From contig NVXI01000002.1 in the NCBI GenBank assembly GCA_002747015.1, forward strand, positions 384,937 to 411,760: a stretch of DNA of 26,824 nucleotides, read 5' to 3'. Both the position numbers and the translations under genes were made by a program. Position 1 is the first letter of the stretch. Every line of letters begins with the position of its first letter. The notes under the pieces are model-generated. The model searched no databases, was not told where the DNA came from, and was given only the letters and a program-made list of their open reading frames with translations. Shown one piece after another: positions 18,601-25,089 of the stretch. Source of the DNA: Zetaproteobacteria bacterium. GTDB lineage: Bacteria > Pseudomonadota > Alphaproteobacteria > Micavibrionales > Micavibrionaceae.

Positions 18601-18877
18601 AGCTGAGGTTGTTGGCGATGGTGTAGATACTATCACAGACTTTAATGTTTCTGATGGGGATATGCTTGATATCTCAGATATTCTATTAGGTTATGATCCT
18701 CTTACAGATACTATAAGTGACTTCATTCAAATCACAGACAATGGTACTGACAGTACTCTGTCAATTGATGCGAATGGTGGCGCGGATAATTTTGTACAAA
18801 TAGCAGTGCTGCTTGGTGTGACAGGTCTTACTGATGAGGATGCTTTGGAGACTTCAGGTAACTTAATAGGAGCTTAA
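9626..18877 (+). CDS. Giant RTX calcium-binding protein, type I secreted, with cadherin-like repeats
   Basis: The 3083-residue protein is a secreted RTX adhesin- or toxin-like protein. It starts at ATG 9626 with GGAG nine bases upstream. Residues about 1-1110 lack RTX repeats and include hydrophobic Gly/Ala-rich stretches near 88-126 and 780-870. GGxGxDxxx nonapeptide blocks that bind calcium follow near residues 1112-1272, 1490-1700, 1965-2035, 2190-2372, 2634-2705 and 2850-2990. Three HCBP-related modules share a (D/E)LWF-YDPN core. Two tandem cadherin-like/VCBS-type regions (about 1771-1962 and 2441-2632) carry VLSNDTDANGD and YNG-DSFTYTINDG motifs. The C-terminal 95 residues (DTITDFNVSDGDMLDISDIL) match the type I secretion target region of the VC_A0849 type. 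No T1SS genes are nearby. Function could be adhesion, biofilm or cytotoxicity; no catalytic domain is evident. Confidence 0.93.
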   Translation: MTTDVTGLVFATQNAQGIALAKAEALVLHAAANNTNYVGLASTHKFLDVGGKYLTGASIVSAGYESYANGETTVETLNAMTNAGAIESISLGAGVGAAFLTAGNPVVFVLVSTLTNVALTTLDYDFVGVDSNGQDLTTTYTNGAYTYKEIYDPSAQTISYTTENSSIPGIENNATVLHLNNQGTVTGLTRYEDASITDINFADGTWSYQADAVSAPYEGTLDQDPTTIPTQVLADLNAKLDNFNAEFQQIDPNFDIRNTGAGALVEAGNVTGATIGTTSVIFANNTEIYFDSATNVSVFTHDNVRFEQNQSTGEIVIGVHNAQTSFTDYLVYNGDGSQTLITSDGLGQVSQKTFTAFSELTASELHDYTYILAAGIKAQLDGGMELLSQHPELAGDLNVLFGTGQATDDLQALLDRAEENPSDDIHEITSGPSVDSADGSVTYQAQALEAGPLFGPIQLTDEELVLLAQNGADEFADLRISAFWELHARAVANGVVSTNASGNTQYDLPSGAYLETVNTGDPSKTVELIKLQGVAKPIGVVTKYEGTFQQQVVEVLDSDTNSVVVDITTSNETLNQAFSGGTITLKYPDTFVFSEVGGYIGNVIGQQLADGDIYRSVLYSSALKTLGENSGVVLDFVANGTETLDSVFAGIFGSDTNTAETGVQALPDLFEGFVKNLQLGITSSVGSLIASELGESLEIGGIGGEVFNVVANTVTTGVVNEVFGMVFNGMDGGVYTGLLSGGFDFSIPFYDSSLPGGGFPTLPDGTPLAGPPLPNTTVGDFVQLQVINALAGFAGARLAGELIAPEDETAALFGAAGGALGTYIATTSAALGSNLAGLQVALQLGTAFGPVGIAVAVFLGTVFGTALGNVLADEEHPSSWGMLTYNIHTKEYYMSDNTQNDGGGLQIGADLASALAGGINSIIAATHGNLRSGSGTEGITIGWKEGNFLVIEDTGNTKEFDNSGEAIAYAAFKMLKGYDLVGGHAVIMRAWHNSDAQNLQEFKEDLEVAEAFMEYLQNPTGILALMMDQPDSDLAQAWAAILQRAAALELHLPHENDLDGGWNEVLIANGIDPESLANIEETTLTVTDPITGEKTIFHHLIGPGYEMVRIEGTDGNDIINVTIDGASIVYVDAGSGDDIINGSNERDVIFGGAGDDIINGNDGDDWLNGGAGNDTINGNNGLDLIVGGNDNDILIGGDNGDYIYGGYGVDILTGGSGVDYLYGGYGNDTLYGNDDSDIDYLYGGAGDDTLYGIRDLLNGGEGDDSLIWSSTQDGDTSVKVSRGDGHDTIEIASQFGNYISFDESISMNELWFHYDPNDSNNLIISIIGEDQSIKIIDYKNHGIHVEVLDYFYMDIKDLDSSSYAPLLNIQPTGQYNEISDANLTAMSQALGEGSWVKHYSHDRFLHDLDTGLVHLTKNLTMNYADVQDFVSYPANYPQYFSYHAQISNAYISNSFFHKGNDSVNTISAYYASGGVGNDILRAPIVEGDNTENVHFFGDSGDDIIYGGDHYLEGYINDKLVGGMGNDYIYADSGNDHVWGGLGNDELHGQGGNDTLWGGIGVDIIYGNNDNDVIHGGEGDDFLYGDNIPGNVSDLGNDVVNGDAGNDIIYGGGGEDTLDGGADNDTIFGGDDDDVIFGGTGNDTLDGQNGNDVLTGDSGDDILFGGTDDDRLSGGTGNDVLSGGTGNDVVGGGEGDDIYNYLGGNDIVIEIGTGLDTIVFDSIWSPSDVLLNGNTITFSPDDSITFNDITLIETFSFNGFAEMSLTELHIQVNIVPVAVDDVAIVNEGEIVTINVLSNDTDANGDTLTVSINTVAGNGSLVLNNNNTITYTPNVGYNGVDSFTYTINDGYGGVSTATVNIPVNNVPIAQDDTLVGVEDVILTGNLLADNGNGVDSDPNGDALTVTAESIVTAQGATVSILSNGDFTYTAPDDFNGTDVFNYTLSDDQGGVTIGTANLTISMDEYFGTSGNDIIYGDASGDIIYDSEGWDYIYGGDGDDIIYGTAGSDRDDIFGGNGNDTLYGSNWDLLTGGKGDDHYYLSTTQNYYTLVYINRDDGHDIIESDGNYRPEVRFIDSFGIEDLWFSYDPNNADDIIISVLGENQTVTVKDWATSQVRVTVMNDMSFDLADLVYAYGDRLNIQPQGDYNFVSANDWGTGTPWHTYWAKRTNKVYEVYKLGTVGDDTITATHSEYNTYILGFNGNDTINGYIKNDRLNGGLGDDDIFGDAGNDYLWGAAGNDTLGGGGGNDILYGGAGNDYLTGHNNDDIMYGGAGDDIISDGHGHNILHGGEGNDILTSDDENDVLIDELYGDEGNDYLRAGSSDDILDGGSGDDEIYGQGGNDTLTGGTGNDVLSGGTGNDIVDGGEGDDTYHYLGGHDIVIEIGTGLDTIIFDSIWSPSDVLLNGNTITFSPDDSVTFNDITLIETFSFNGFADMSLTEFRIQVNIVPVAVDDVAIVNEGEIVTIDVLSNDTDANGDALTVSINTVTVNGSLVLNSNNTITYTPNAGYNGIDSFTYTINDGYGGISTATVNITDINVPIAQGDTLVGAEDVILTGNLLIDNGNGVDSNPNGDALTVTAESITTAQGATVAIFSNGDFTYTALSDFNGTDVFNYTLNDAQGGGSVGTANVTINMDQYIGTSGNDTIYGDKSADLIQGGTGKDYIYGGDGDDILYGHESTDRDEIFGGNGNDTIYGYSWDLLTGGKGDDHYILTTTEDWRTFVYINRGDGDDVMEFDTSYEFGIRFDVTFGIDDLWFSYDPNNSNNFMISVVGEDQSILIKDYAGKNIRLEIMGSTSATINDIILVYGNMLNTQPTGEFNYIPQSAWPDAANTPWRAAWSGSSTGHFQGTQFDDSIAWGSIMHGYGGDDYIEGSSSTNDYLVGGMGNDTLVGKSLNDTLYGGYGNDFLYGYNHDDIMYGGAGDDYIADGNGYNILDGGAGNDTLLSDDIGDTKSDQFYGGSGDDSILAGVSDDILSGGTGNDVITGGGGADRFVFEAEVVGDGVDTITDFNVSDGDMLDISDILLGYDPLTDTISDFIQITDNGTDSTLSIDANGGADNFVQIAVLLGVTGLTDEDALETSGNLIGA
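14642..16654 (+). repeat. RTX gene internal duplication, copy 1 (2013-bp unit)
   Basis: Landmarks in this unit recur exactly 2013 bp (671 codons) downstream: GGCGGTAC at 14642/16655, ATTGTTATCG at 14741/16754, the cadherin-like GATTTCACTTATACAG, the ATGGAT before the RTX block at 15503/17516, and the DLW codons at 15860/17873. Identity looks highest over the cadherin-like part and fades after about 16050, where RTX repeats differ. It encodes RTX end, linker, two cadherin-like repeats, RTX block, HCBP-related module and more RTX. Confidence 0.85.
16655..18667 (+). repeat. RTX gene internal duplication, copy 2 (2013-bp unit)
   Basis: In-register second copy of the unit starting at 14642, with similarity clear to about 18060 and then grading into different RTX repeats and the secretion domain. 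A third, older partial copy of the HCBP-related part lies further upstream (core at 13550, 2310 bp before the one at 15860) but lacks the cadherin-like region. Confidence 0.8.
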
Positions 18878-18891
18878 TAAGACTGCTTATT

Positions 18892-18930
18892 AATAGCCTT
18901 TATTTATCTAAAATGGTAAAAAAGGCTATT
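18892..18930 (+). terminator. Hairpin after the RTX gene, likely terminator
   Basis: AATAGCCTTT (18892-18901) and AAAGGCTATT (18921-18930) form a perfect 10-bp stem around a 19-base loop, 14 bases after the RTX stop. The trailing sequence is AT-rich but not a clean T run, so efficiency is uncertain. Confidence 0.5.
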
Positions 18931-19020
18931 ATAATAAATAATTTGCATTAATCTGTGGCTTTACTAATATCTATTTCTATTAGCCAATTAATTATTATAA
19001 TAATTGTAAGTACAAACATT

Positions 19021-20973
19021 ATGTCCCCTACAAGATATTTTCCTCATATTGATGGATTGAGAGCTTTTGCGGTTATCGCCGTTGTCTTGTTTCACTATAA
19101 GGTCCCTGGATTTTCAGGCGGGTATTCTGGCGTTGATATTTTCTTTGTCATATCAGGTTTTCTTATTACGGGCATTATTCAAAATAAATATGAAGCAAAA
19201 AAATTTAGCCTTTTAGGGTTTTATAAAAAACGTTTCTACCGTATTTATCCTGCGTTATTATTTGTCAGTATACTGACGTTTATTGCTGCAATAATTCTAT
19301 TTTCTCCTAAACATCTAGAAAACCTTAGTCAGAGCATGTTGGGTGCACTTACTTTCACATCAAATATTATTTATTGGAAGAATATTGGCTACTTCCAAAT
19401 ATTGGATGGTTATGACCCGTTTGTTCCTACATGGTCATTGAGTATTGAGCTGCAGTATTACTTGCTCTTTCCGCCATTTTATTTACTTTTGCTAAAGCTT
19501 TTTAAGCATAATGTTAGTTGGGTAATGTTGTTAGGGACAATAGGTTCCATTGCCCTTGCTGAAATATTTTTACGTTTTACAAATAATTTTGTTTATTATA
19601 ATTTGCCATTCCGGTTCTTTGAGTTTGGAATAGGGGCGCTTTGCTATTACGCGCTAAAAAGCCCACGTATGAAGGATATAAATACATCGGCGTTTCCTAT
19701 CCTTGGTACAATTCTTATTGCGTGCGGTTTTTTCTTACTAGATGAACAAACCCCGTTTCCTGGTTTCTGGGCTTTGCTTCCTTGTGTCGGGGCAGCGTTA
19801 ATTATCCTCGCAAAAGATAAATGTTTTACTTCTAAGCTTTTTGATAATCCAGTCTCTATTTATATAGGCCATATATCATATAGCCTATATCTAATACATT
19901 GGCCGCTTTATGTACTTTATGCTTATTGGTATTACAGCGAAGTAAGCCTTGTAATGAAATTGAGCTTGTTTGTAATAGCAATAAGTTTGGCGGCATTCAC
20001 GCATCACTATGTCGAAAACTCCTATCGTCACAAAAAACTAGGGCTTAAAAGGCGCATTTTACTGTTTTCTTCTTCTCTATTAATTTTATTGTGTGGCTAT
20101 AGCGCAATGACACAAGGTGGCTGGTCGTGGCGTTTAACGCATATTCAAGAGGAGTTATTTCATAATATTGATAAGGAAAATACCGCCTTTCAGGCAGAGT
20201 TTGATAAAAAGTTCCCTTTATCAGGAGAAACAGAATTTGTACCTGAAAAACATAGTGGTTTGGAATGTTCGTATAATAATACAAAAGACCTTGATATCCT
20301 GGTGTCTTGCTTAACTTATAATCTGACACGTAAAAGTGGAGTAGGGTCTCTTATTATAGGTGATAGTAATGGAGCTAACACGTACCGTGCCTTAGAACTG
20401 GCTTATCCAGATCATAGTTTTGCGATGTTGCAACAAGGCGGATGTGCCGCGACTACTTACCTTGAAGACAATAGGTCTGGACTGTGGTGTTTTAAAGATC
20501 TGCACGCAATAGTAGAGAGGCTTCATCAAAAAGGCATAGTAAATGGTGTTATTTTGAGTTCACGTTGGGTATTACAACCTTACAATCATATCACTCAAGA
20601 TATCGAGAATTATAAACTACCGGTGATGTTGGTTGGGCCAACGCCGATGTTGCGCCACGATACGTTCGAGACGTTTTTTATGCTGGGCGCACACAGTTTT
20701 CAATCAGTGAAAACTCTGCCTTTTCAGGAACCCTATTTTTATGCTGATACGCAACGAGCAGAAGCGTTCCTTGAAGATTTGCCAGTAAATACCTATATCA
20801 GTAAATCAGGGCTACTGTGCCCTAGTAACTCTTGTCCACTTTTTATTGGAAAAGATCTAAAGCCATTGTTCTTAGATGATCAACACTTCTCGGCAGTTGG
20901 TATTAAGTATCTGTCAAACCTGTTGCAGAAAGATAGTAAAGTACAAAAATTTGTTGGAATGCCTAGCCTTTAG
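19021..20973 (+). CDS. Acyltransferase 3 family (OafA-like) with C-terminal SGNH domain
   Basis: This is an integral membrane enzyme of the type that O-acetylates lipopolysaccharide O-antigen or other surface glycans. The N-terminal signature YFPHIDGLRAFAVIAVVLFH (residues 6-25) and GYSGVDIFFVISGFLITG are hallmarks of acyltransferase 3. About ten membrane segments follow to near residue 365. The periplasmic C-terminal SGNH-like domain has GDSNGANTYRAL (nucleophile serine) and a late DDQHFSAVG supplying Asp and His. I chose ATG 19021 because the family signature begins a few residues later. The frame is open back to GTG 18955, adding a short hydrophobic stretch, but neither start has a strong ribosome site. 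At about 650 residues it matches two-domain OafA proteins. The acceptor glycan is unknown. Confidence 0.9.
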   Translation: MSPTRYFPHIDGLRAFAVIAVVLFHYKVPGFSGGYSGVDIFFVISGFLITGIIQNKYEAKKFSLLGFYKKRFYRIYPALLFVSILTFIAAIILFSPKHLENLSQSMLGALTFTSNIIYWKNIGYFQILDGYDPFVPTWSLSIELQYYLLFPPFYLLLLKLFKHNVSWVMLLGTIGSIALAEIFLRFTNNFVYYNLPFRFFEFGIGALCYYALKSPRMKDINTSAFPILGTILIACGFFLLDEQTPFPGFWALLPCVGAALIILAKDKCFTSKLFDNPVSIYIGHISYSLYLIHWPLYVLYAYWYYSEVSLVMKLSLFVIAISLAAFTHHYVENSYRHKKLGLKRRILLFSSSLLILLCGYSAMTQGGWSWRLTHIQEELFHNIDKENTAFQAEFDKKFPLSGETEFVPEKHSGLECSYNNTKDLDILVSCLTYNLTRKSGVGSLIIGDSNGANTYRALELAYPDHSFAMLQQGGCAATTYLEDNRSGLWCFKDLHAIVERLHQKGIVNGVILSSRWVLQPYNHITQDIENYKLPVMLVGPTPMLRHDTFETFFMLGAHSFQSVKTLPFQEPYFYADTQRAEAFLEDLPVNTYISKSGLLCPSNSCPLFIGKDLKPLFLDDQHFSAVGIKYLSNLLQKDSKVQKFVGMPSL

Positions 20974-21030
20974 AGGTGCTCTAATATCTATGATTATGAG
21001 TACCTATTGGTATAATTGAGAGTGTGTCTT

Positions 21031-21094
21031 AAGGTGTAAAATACTTATTTCCATGGGGCTCTAGCTATAAAATAAGGACAGTAATCGGGAATAT
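21031..21094 (+). repeat. Internal decayed copy of the island's right-arm sequence
   Basis: This segment aligns with 24931-25005: AAGGTG(T/C)AAAA(T/C)ACTT, then TTTCCATGGGG, then a diverged middle, then AGTAATCGG and AATAT. It has only one TGGGGC(T/A)CT (21054-21062) where the right end has two, an 11-bp difference. It lies between the acyltransferase gene and the three-gene carbohydrate operon. No tRNA-derived core accompanies it. It looks like a relic arm left by accretion or recombination. Confidence 0.65.
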
Positions 21095-21204
21095 TTATCT
21101 AAGCTTGCTTTCATAAGTGCATAGCTATAAAACTATGTCACTTAGACCATACAAAGAATTCGTATTCTAGATACTAACGAAGAAGATTTATAAGGGCTGT
21201 ATAT

Positions 21205-22473
21205 ATGAAAAAATATCGCGTAGTGATACGTGCTTTCACTTGTAGGCGCGATGTGGCACCGATGGAAATTCTGAAACGCCTGCTGGAACGCCGTGGGTGT
21301 GAGGTTATGCTGGCTAATACACGCAATTTTGATAAAATTCTTAAATTTTGGAAGCCGCACGCGATTGTTGTGAACACGATAAGCGGTGTAATGGTTAAGG
21401 AACAGTACCCGGATGCGAAAATAATTTTTTTTTCCGGTGAAGGGTTTCATGGTCCGAATGACCCACATGTACAGATTTGGAAAGATAATCCGCAGTATTA
21501 TAAAAATACAGACATGGTGCTTTTATGGGGGGATGCCATTAAACAACAATGTGTTGATGGATTTGCAGATGATAAAGACCTCTCCAAACTTCATGTGGTT
21601 GGGAATCCCAAGCTTGATCTTATGAATTTTCTACCGGAGACGTTAAAAAATAATAAGAAAAATTCTGTTGGTATTATTTGTCGCTTCCCGAAATTAAATG
21701 ACCACCTTGGCCGTTCTGTTATGCATTTTCTTGGTACTGATTTCCAATTGGAAGAAACGATTGTCCAAGCAAAAACTGCAACAACTATGCTGAATGTTAT
21801 TAAGGCATTACTGGAGAAAACTGATTTAAACATCAGTATCCGCCCGCACCCCCATGAACAAATTGAATCTTATATCACCGATGTTGAGCATTGGTTCGGT
21901 AATAAATATAAAAATCGCATAGAGATTGATACCAGCCTATTTATTCCGAAATGGATAGCCGAGCAAAAAGCGATTATATCACCGACATCGACCTCTTATC
22001 TGGAGGCATATTTGTTGAATGTTCCGGTTGTGAATATAGACCATCTCAGCGATATTGTGTCCTATAACAAGGATTATATAGCTTTTACAAAAGAATGGCA
22101 GGAAGCAGCCATTCTGCCAAAAAGCGTCGAAGAGCTTATTAATATTCTGCATGATGATAAAAAACTTCAGGTCAAATCAAATCCTATCATTGAAGAACAA
22201 TTGGATGCATATTGTGGTGGTGGAGATAAAAACTCGGCTAATTTAAATGCAGCTGAGGTCATTATGGATTACTTAAAAAAATCGAGCTTTGAGGACAAAA
22301 AGCATCTACCTTATAAAGTAATGGATTTTATAGATGAACTTTCTTTCCGCCGTGTTATGTGGAAAAATCCGCTGCACCAGAATTTCTGCTATCGCCGCGG
22401 CTATCATGATATTCCTCATTATGTTAATGATATTATTGATAATATAGAAAAAAATGCGGTGATACGGGAATAA
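21205..22473 (+). CDS. GT-B-like surface carbohydrate biosynthesis protein
   Basis: The 422-residue soluble protein resembles the surface carbohydrate biosynthesis family with a GT-B fold related to CDP-glycerol glycerophosphotransferases and capsule enzymes. Visible landmarks are an N-terminal Rossmann-like half (YRVVIRAFTCRRDVAPMEIL, then AIVVNTISG), VGNPKLDL near the domain junction, ISIRPHPHEQ near residues 209-218, and SPTSTSYLEAYLLNVPVVNI near 258-277. These last two match the phosphate- and nucleotide-sugar-binding segments of GT-B enzymes. AAGGG precedes the ATG by eight bases. It leads an operon with a methyltransferase and a transglutaminase-like gene. The donor and acceptor cannot be read from sequence. 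Confidence 0.75.
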   Translation: MKKYRVVIRAFTCRRDVAPMEILKRLLERRGCEVMLANTRNFDKILKFWKPHAIVVNTISGVMVKEQYPDAKIIFFSGEGFHGPNDPHVQIWKDNPQYYKNTDMVLLWGDAIKQQCVDGFADDKDLSKLHVVGNPKLDLMNFLPETLKNNKKNSVGIICRFPKLNDHLGRSVMHFLGTDFQLEETIVQAKTATTMLNVIKALLEKTDLNISIRPHPHEQIESYITDVEHWFGNKYKNRIEIDTSLFIPKWIAEQKAIISPTSTSYLEAYLLNVPVVNIDHLSDIVSYNKDYIAFTKEWQEAAILPKSVEELINILHDDKKLQVKSNPIIEEQLDAYCGGGDKNSANLNAAEVIMDYLKKSSFEDKKHLPYKVMDFIDELSFRRVMWKNPLHQNFCYRRGYHDIPHYVNDIIDNIEKNAVIRE

Positions 22474-22534
22474 AATCAAGTAAATCCGTAAAGCCAAACA
22501 ATAGAAAATTAATGCCACGAGGTAGTAAATATAC

Positions 22535-23374
22535 ATGAGTAATTCCGATGTTGCCGCACATTTTAGCAAAAAAGAAATAATCTCCGATTTTCTAGATTCA
22601 TATTCATTAGAAACAGATGATAGAACGTCTTTGTTTATTAAATACCGTAAGAACCTGATTGTTCAGCAGGTACGTAAACACTATAAAAACGCACGTATAT
22701 TGGAAATAGGGTGCGGCATTGGTGATCTAACCATTGAGTTGGCCAGTTTGGGTTATGATTGCACCGCTATGGATATATCCGAAGAAATGATTGAGATGGC
22801 AAGGAAAAAAACGCCTGATCAGTTGAAAGGCAAAATTGAATATTACGTCGGTGATCTTGCTAAATTGCCTAATGCTGATGCCTATGATGTTATTATTGCA
22901 AATGGTGTTATTCCATATTTTAAGGATAAAAAGTCGTTTCTGGATGCGTTAAGCTCACAGTTGCACAAGGCCGGTAAGGTTTTTATCATACACCGCAATG
23001 CCTTGTTTAATTTTTATGCTTTAAATGAAGGCACATTGGAGTTATTTAAAAATCATTTCAGCGACTTTGACGAATCTTTATCAACGCGGCTTGGCGAAGT
23101 TATTCCGGATTTAACCAAGAAAAAAGAATCTTTTACGAATACGCATCTTTACCGTAGCGAAGAAGTACCATATGAAATTGGCGATCTATATAGGCAGTCT
23201 GATTTCGACGTCCTTGATATTATTGCATGCTGTATTCACAGCAAGCCGCCGCGTATTGATGATTCAACGAGCCAACAAATAACAGATGCGCATAATAAAT
23301 ACCAATCAGATTGGCGCGGATTATTCGTTGGTTCTCAATTTTTAGTCGTTGCGGAAAAAAATGTTTCTGTCTAA
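22535..23374 (+). CDS. Class I SAM-dependent methyltransferase
   Basis: The 279-residue protein has a clear SAM-binding motif I, RILEIGCGIGDLTIELASLG (about residues 53-72), then motif II acidic residue in DCTAMDISEEMIEMARKK. YDVIIANGVIPYF corresponds to motif IV. The N-terminal 50 residues and the C-terminal 100 are less conserved and probably bind the substrate. It resembles small-molecule or glycan methyltransferases of the UbiE/Methyltransf_11 group; the target is unknown. GAGG lies upstream of the ATG. It starts 61 bases after the GT-B-like gene and its end overlaps the next start, so the three are likely co-translated. Confidence 0.88.
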   Translation: MSNSDVAAHFSKKEIISDFLDSYSLETDDRTSLFIKYRKNLIVQQVRKHYKNARILEIGCGIGDLTIELASLGYDCTAMDISEEMIEMARKKTPDQLKGKIEYYVGDLAKLPNADAYDVIIANGVIPYFKDKKSFLDALSSQLHKAGKVFIIHRNALFNFYALNEGTLELFKNHFSDFDESLSTRLGEVIPDLTKKKESFTNTHLYRSEEVPYEIGDLYRQSDFDVLDIIACCIHSKPPRIDDSTSQQITDAHNKYQSDWRGLFVGSQFLVVAEKNVSV

Positions 23375-24746
23375 TCATCTATTTTCACTGGTCGATCAGG
23401 ATCTAGGAGCCAACACACATAAAGGATTCTTTGAATCCTTGGCCGTTACTGGTTATCATGATCATTTCAAAAAACCCTTACTCAGTATTGATCACACAGA
23501 AAGCGCTTCTACAAGCTCTGTCAAAAATACAAACGATATGGATTGGAGTAAAATCCGTCATATTACTTTTTTGAACGAAACTGCTTCCGATAGAAAGATT
23601 GTATTTCAAGTGACAAGACCAGAAACTAAGAATATAGACGAACTGTTTCATTTCTTTGCTGAGGTTACCGCGCATTCGCATTGGATCACCGATTTTAGAG
23701 ATAAAGTTGATTATTCGGCCTACATATTATCCAACCCCAACTACTTATTTTTTCATGGCGATGGCAATTGCTTATTGCTAAGCCTTTTATTTAGCAGCAT
23801 GGTTGAAAACCTAACGGGGTACAAGCTTGATGTCAAATTTTGCCGCAATGACGAAGGCACATTCAGCCATGTTTATTGTTGTGATGAAAAAAGAGGCCGC
23901 ATTTATGATATTGATCAGAAATCAATATTAAATGCCCATACATTGTGTGCGGATGGGGAAGATATCAAGCCTTTATATGCACTGATTTACTGGCTACTAA
24001 CCCATGGCGGTGTATTAAAATATAATCAGTTAAGGCAGAGCCAGTCAGATGATTTATTATCTTCTGCCACTGTCCAGTACTTCAAAGAAAACTTTGAGAC
24101 GCGCGATCCCAAGAAAAAATCCCGCATATATCAGCCTGATCCCGTTCAGGAAGATTTTTTTGAGTATTGGGAAAAAGCCAATAAGGATTTGTGTGAAACT
24201 TTGAATTTAAAGGATGATGATTACGTCTGGAAAAAGGTTTTTTTAAACGCTCTACATAATCAAAATCTGGGCGCAAAGAAATTGATGGAGGATGCTTTTA
24301 AGCCTTTCAGTATAAACATTCCTGCTTCTGGACACCTTTCTTTAGGTTTTACCAAAGAGTTGTCTGCTATTGAAGAAATCATGGAATTGGCACATATTTT
24401 CTACGGTCGCACGCCAATGCAAATACATATTCCAGCCAGTAAAACAAATGTAATTGATTTGTTTGATATGCCTTGGCTCATTCTTTTTTCTACTAAACAG
24501 GAAATGGTAAAAATAAACGAAAACGTATACACAACGACACTCACAAAATGTGGTAATTATAGATTAATTGGTATGAAAACATTTGAAAAAATTGGGTTAC
24601 TGGACAATAAAAAGTGGCCTTTCGAAGTGCAAATAGATGCAATTCAAGATGATTATTTCAAGATCATATATCCGGCAAATGCTTTCCTATTTAATAGCCC
24701 TTATCTAGAAACCTTGTTCAGTGGTGAAGTACAAACTGTACAATAA
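23361..24746 (+). CDS. Transglutaminase-like cysteine protein of a surface-glycan operon
   Basis: I do not recognise the whole protein, but a transglutaminase-like catalytic pattern is visible. C137 in HGDGNCLLLSLLFSSM starts a helix, H170 lies in GTFSHVYCC, and D183 in GRIYDIDQKS follows an RG turn. This Cys-His-Asp order and spacing is typical of the transglutaminase core that forms or hydrolyses amide bonds. The remaining 270 residues (from about 190) have no motif I can name. The chosen ATG 23361 overlaps the methyltransferase gene by 14 bases; TTG 23349 would add four residues. With no signal peptide it probably acts in the cytoplasm. Amidation of a sugar or peptide on the surface polymer is a reasonable guess only. 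Confidence 0.65.
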   Translation: MFLSNHLFSLVDQDLGANTHKGFFESLAVTGYHDHFKKPLLSIDHTESASTSSVKNTNDMDWSKIRHITFLNETASDRKIVFQVTRPETKNIDELFHFFAEVTAHSHWITDFRDKVDYSAYILSNPNYLFFHGDGNCLLLSLLFSSMVENLTGYKLDVKFCRNDEGTFSHVYCCDEKRGRIYDIDQKSILNAHTLCADGEDIKPLYALIYWLLTHGGVLKYNQLRQSQSDDLLSSATVQYFKENFETRDPKKKSRIYQPDPVQEDFFEYWEKANKDLCETLNLKDDDYVWKKVFLNALHNQNLGAKKLMEDAFKPFSINIPASGHLSLGFTKELSAIEEIMELAHIFYGRTPMQIHIPASKTNVIDLFDMPWLILFSTKQEMVKINENVYTTTLTKCGNYRLIGMKTFEKIGLLDNKKWPFEVQIDAIQDDYFKIIYPANAFLFNSPYLETLFSGEVQTVQ

Positions 24747-24840
24747 TCTATCCATTTTTTTGGATCTATTGACCTTAGGTCTTCTGAAACCGTGGGTAAA
24801 CGGAGAAAAATCAACCATAGTAAATTATAGGTAAGTGTTT

Positions 24841-24925
24841 AATGATCTTATATATGGTGATCATGGTAACGATGTTATTACAGGTGGTTCCGGTGCTGAT
24901 AGGTTTTGTATTTGAAACTGAGGTA
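24841..24925 (+). pseudogene. Remnant of an RTX gene C-terminal region
   Basis: Read from 24841 the sequence encodes NDLIYGDHGNDVITGGSGAD followed by RF, a standard RTX repeat and the beginning of a secretion domain. It is very close at the DNA level to 18550-18610 of the intact RTX gene. One extra T in AGGTTTTGTATTTG shifts the frame, and a stop follows at once. Similarity stops after GAAACTGAGGT, where the right-arm sequence begins. There is no start or upstream RTX sequence, so this is a scrap left by recombination. Confidence 0.75.
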
Positions 24926-24953
24926 ATTTCAAGGTGCAAAACACTTGTTTCCA

Positions 24954-24973
24954 TGGGGCACTCATGGGGCACT
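24954..24973 (+). promoter_or_regulatory. Paired direct repeat TGGGGCACT, right arm-type site
   Basis: TGGGGCACT at 24954-24962 and 24965-24973 has the same 11-bp period as the left pair and the same orientation relative to the plus strand. It is 117 bp inside the right core. Similarity to the left arm extends to the following ATCAAA. The stretch 24974-25089 holds no gene and nothing else recognisable. Confidence 0.65.
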
Positions 24974-25089
24974 AGTCATCAAACAAGGGCAGTAATCGGC
25001 AATATGTGGCAAAACCATTTATTTTCTAACCATTTGAATTCATTGTTGTATTGTACTTTGTTGTGTTGTGGCTTGCACCTTGATAGGGG

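Noticed and set aside
21142..21468. Reverse-strand frames over the start of the GT-B-like gene
   Set aside because: They are antisense to a well-supported coding region and have no recognisable protein features.
24751..24780. Short hairpins ATCCA-TTTTTT-TGGAT and GACCTTAGGTC after the transglutaminase-like gene
   Set aside because: Stems of five base pairs without a following T run are too weak to call a terminator or operator.
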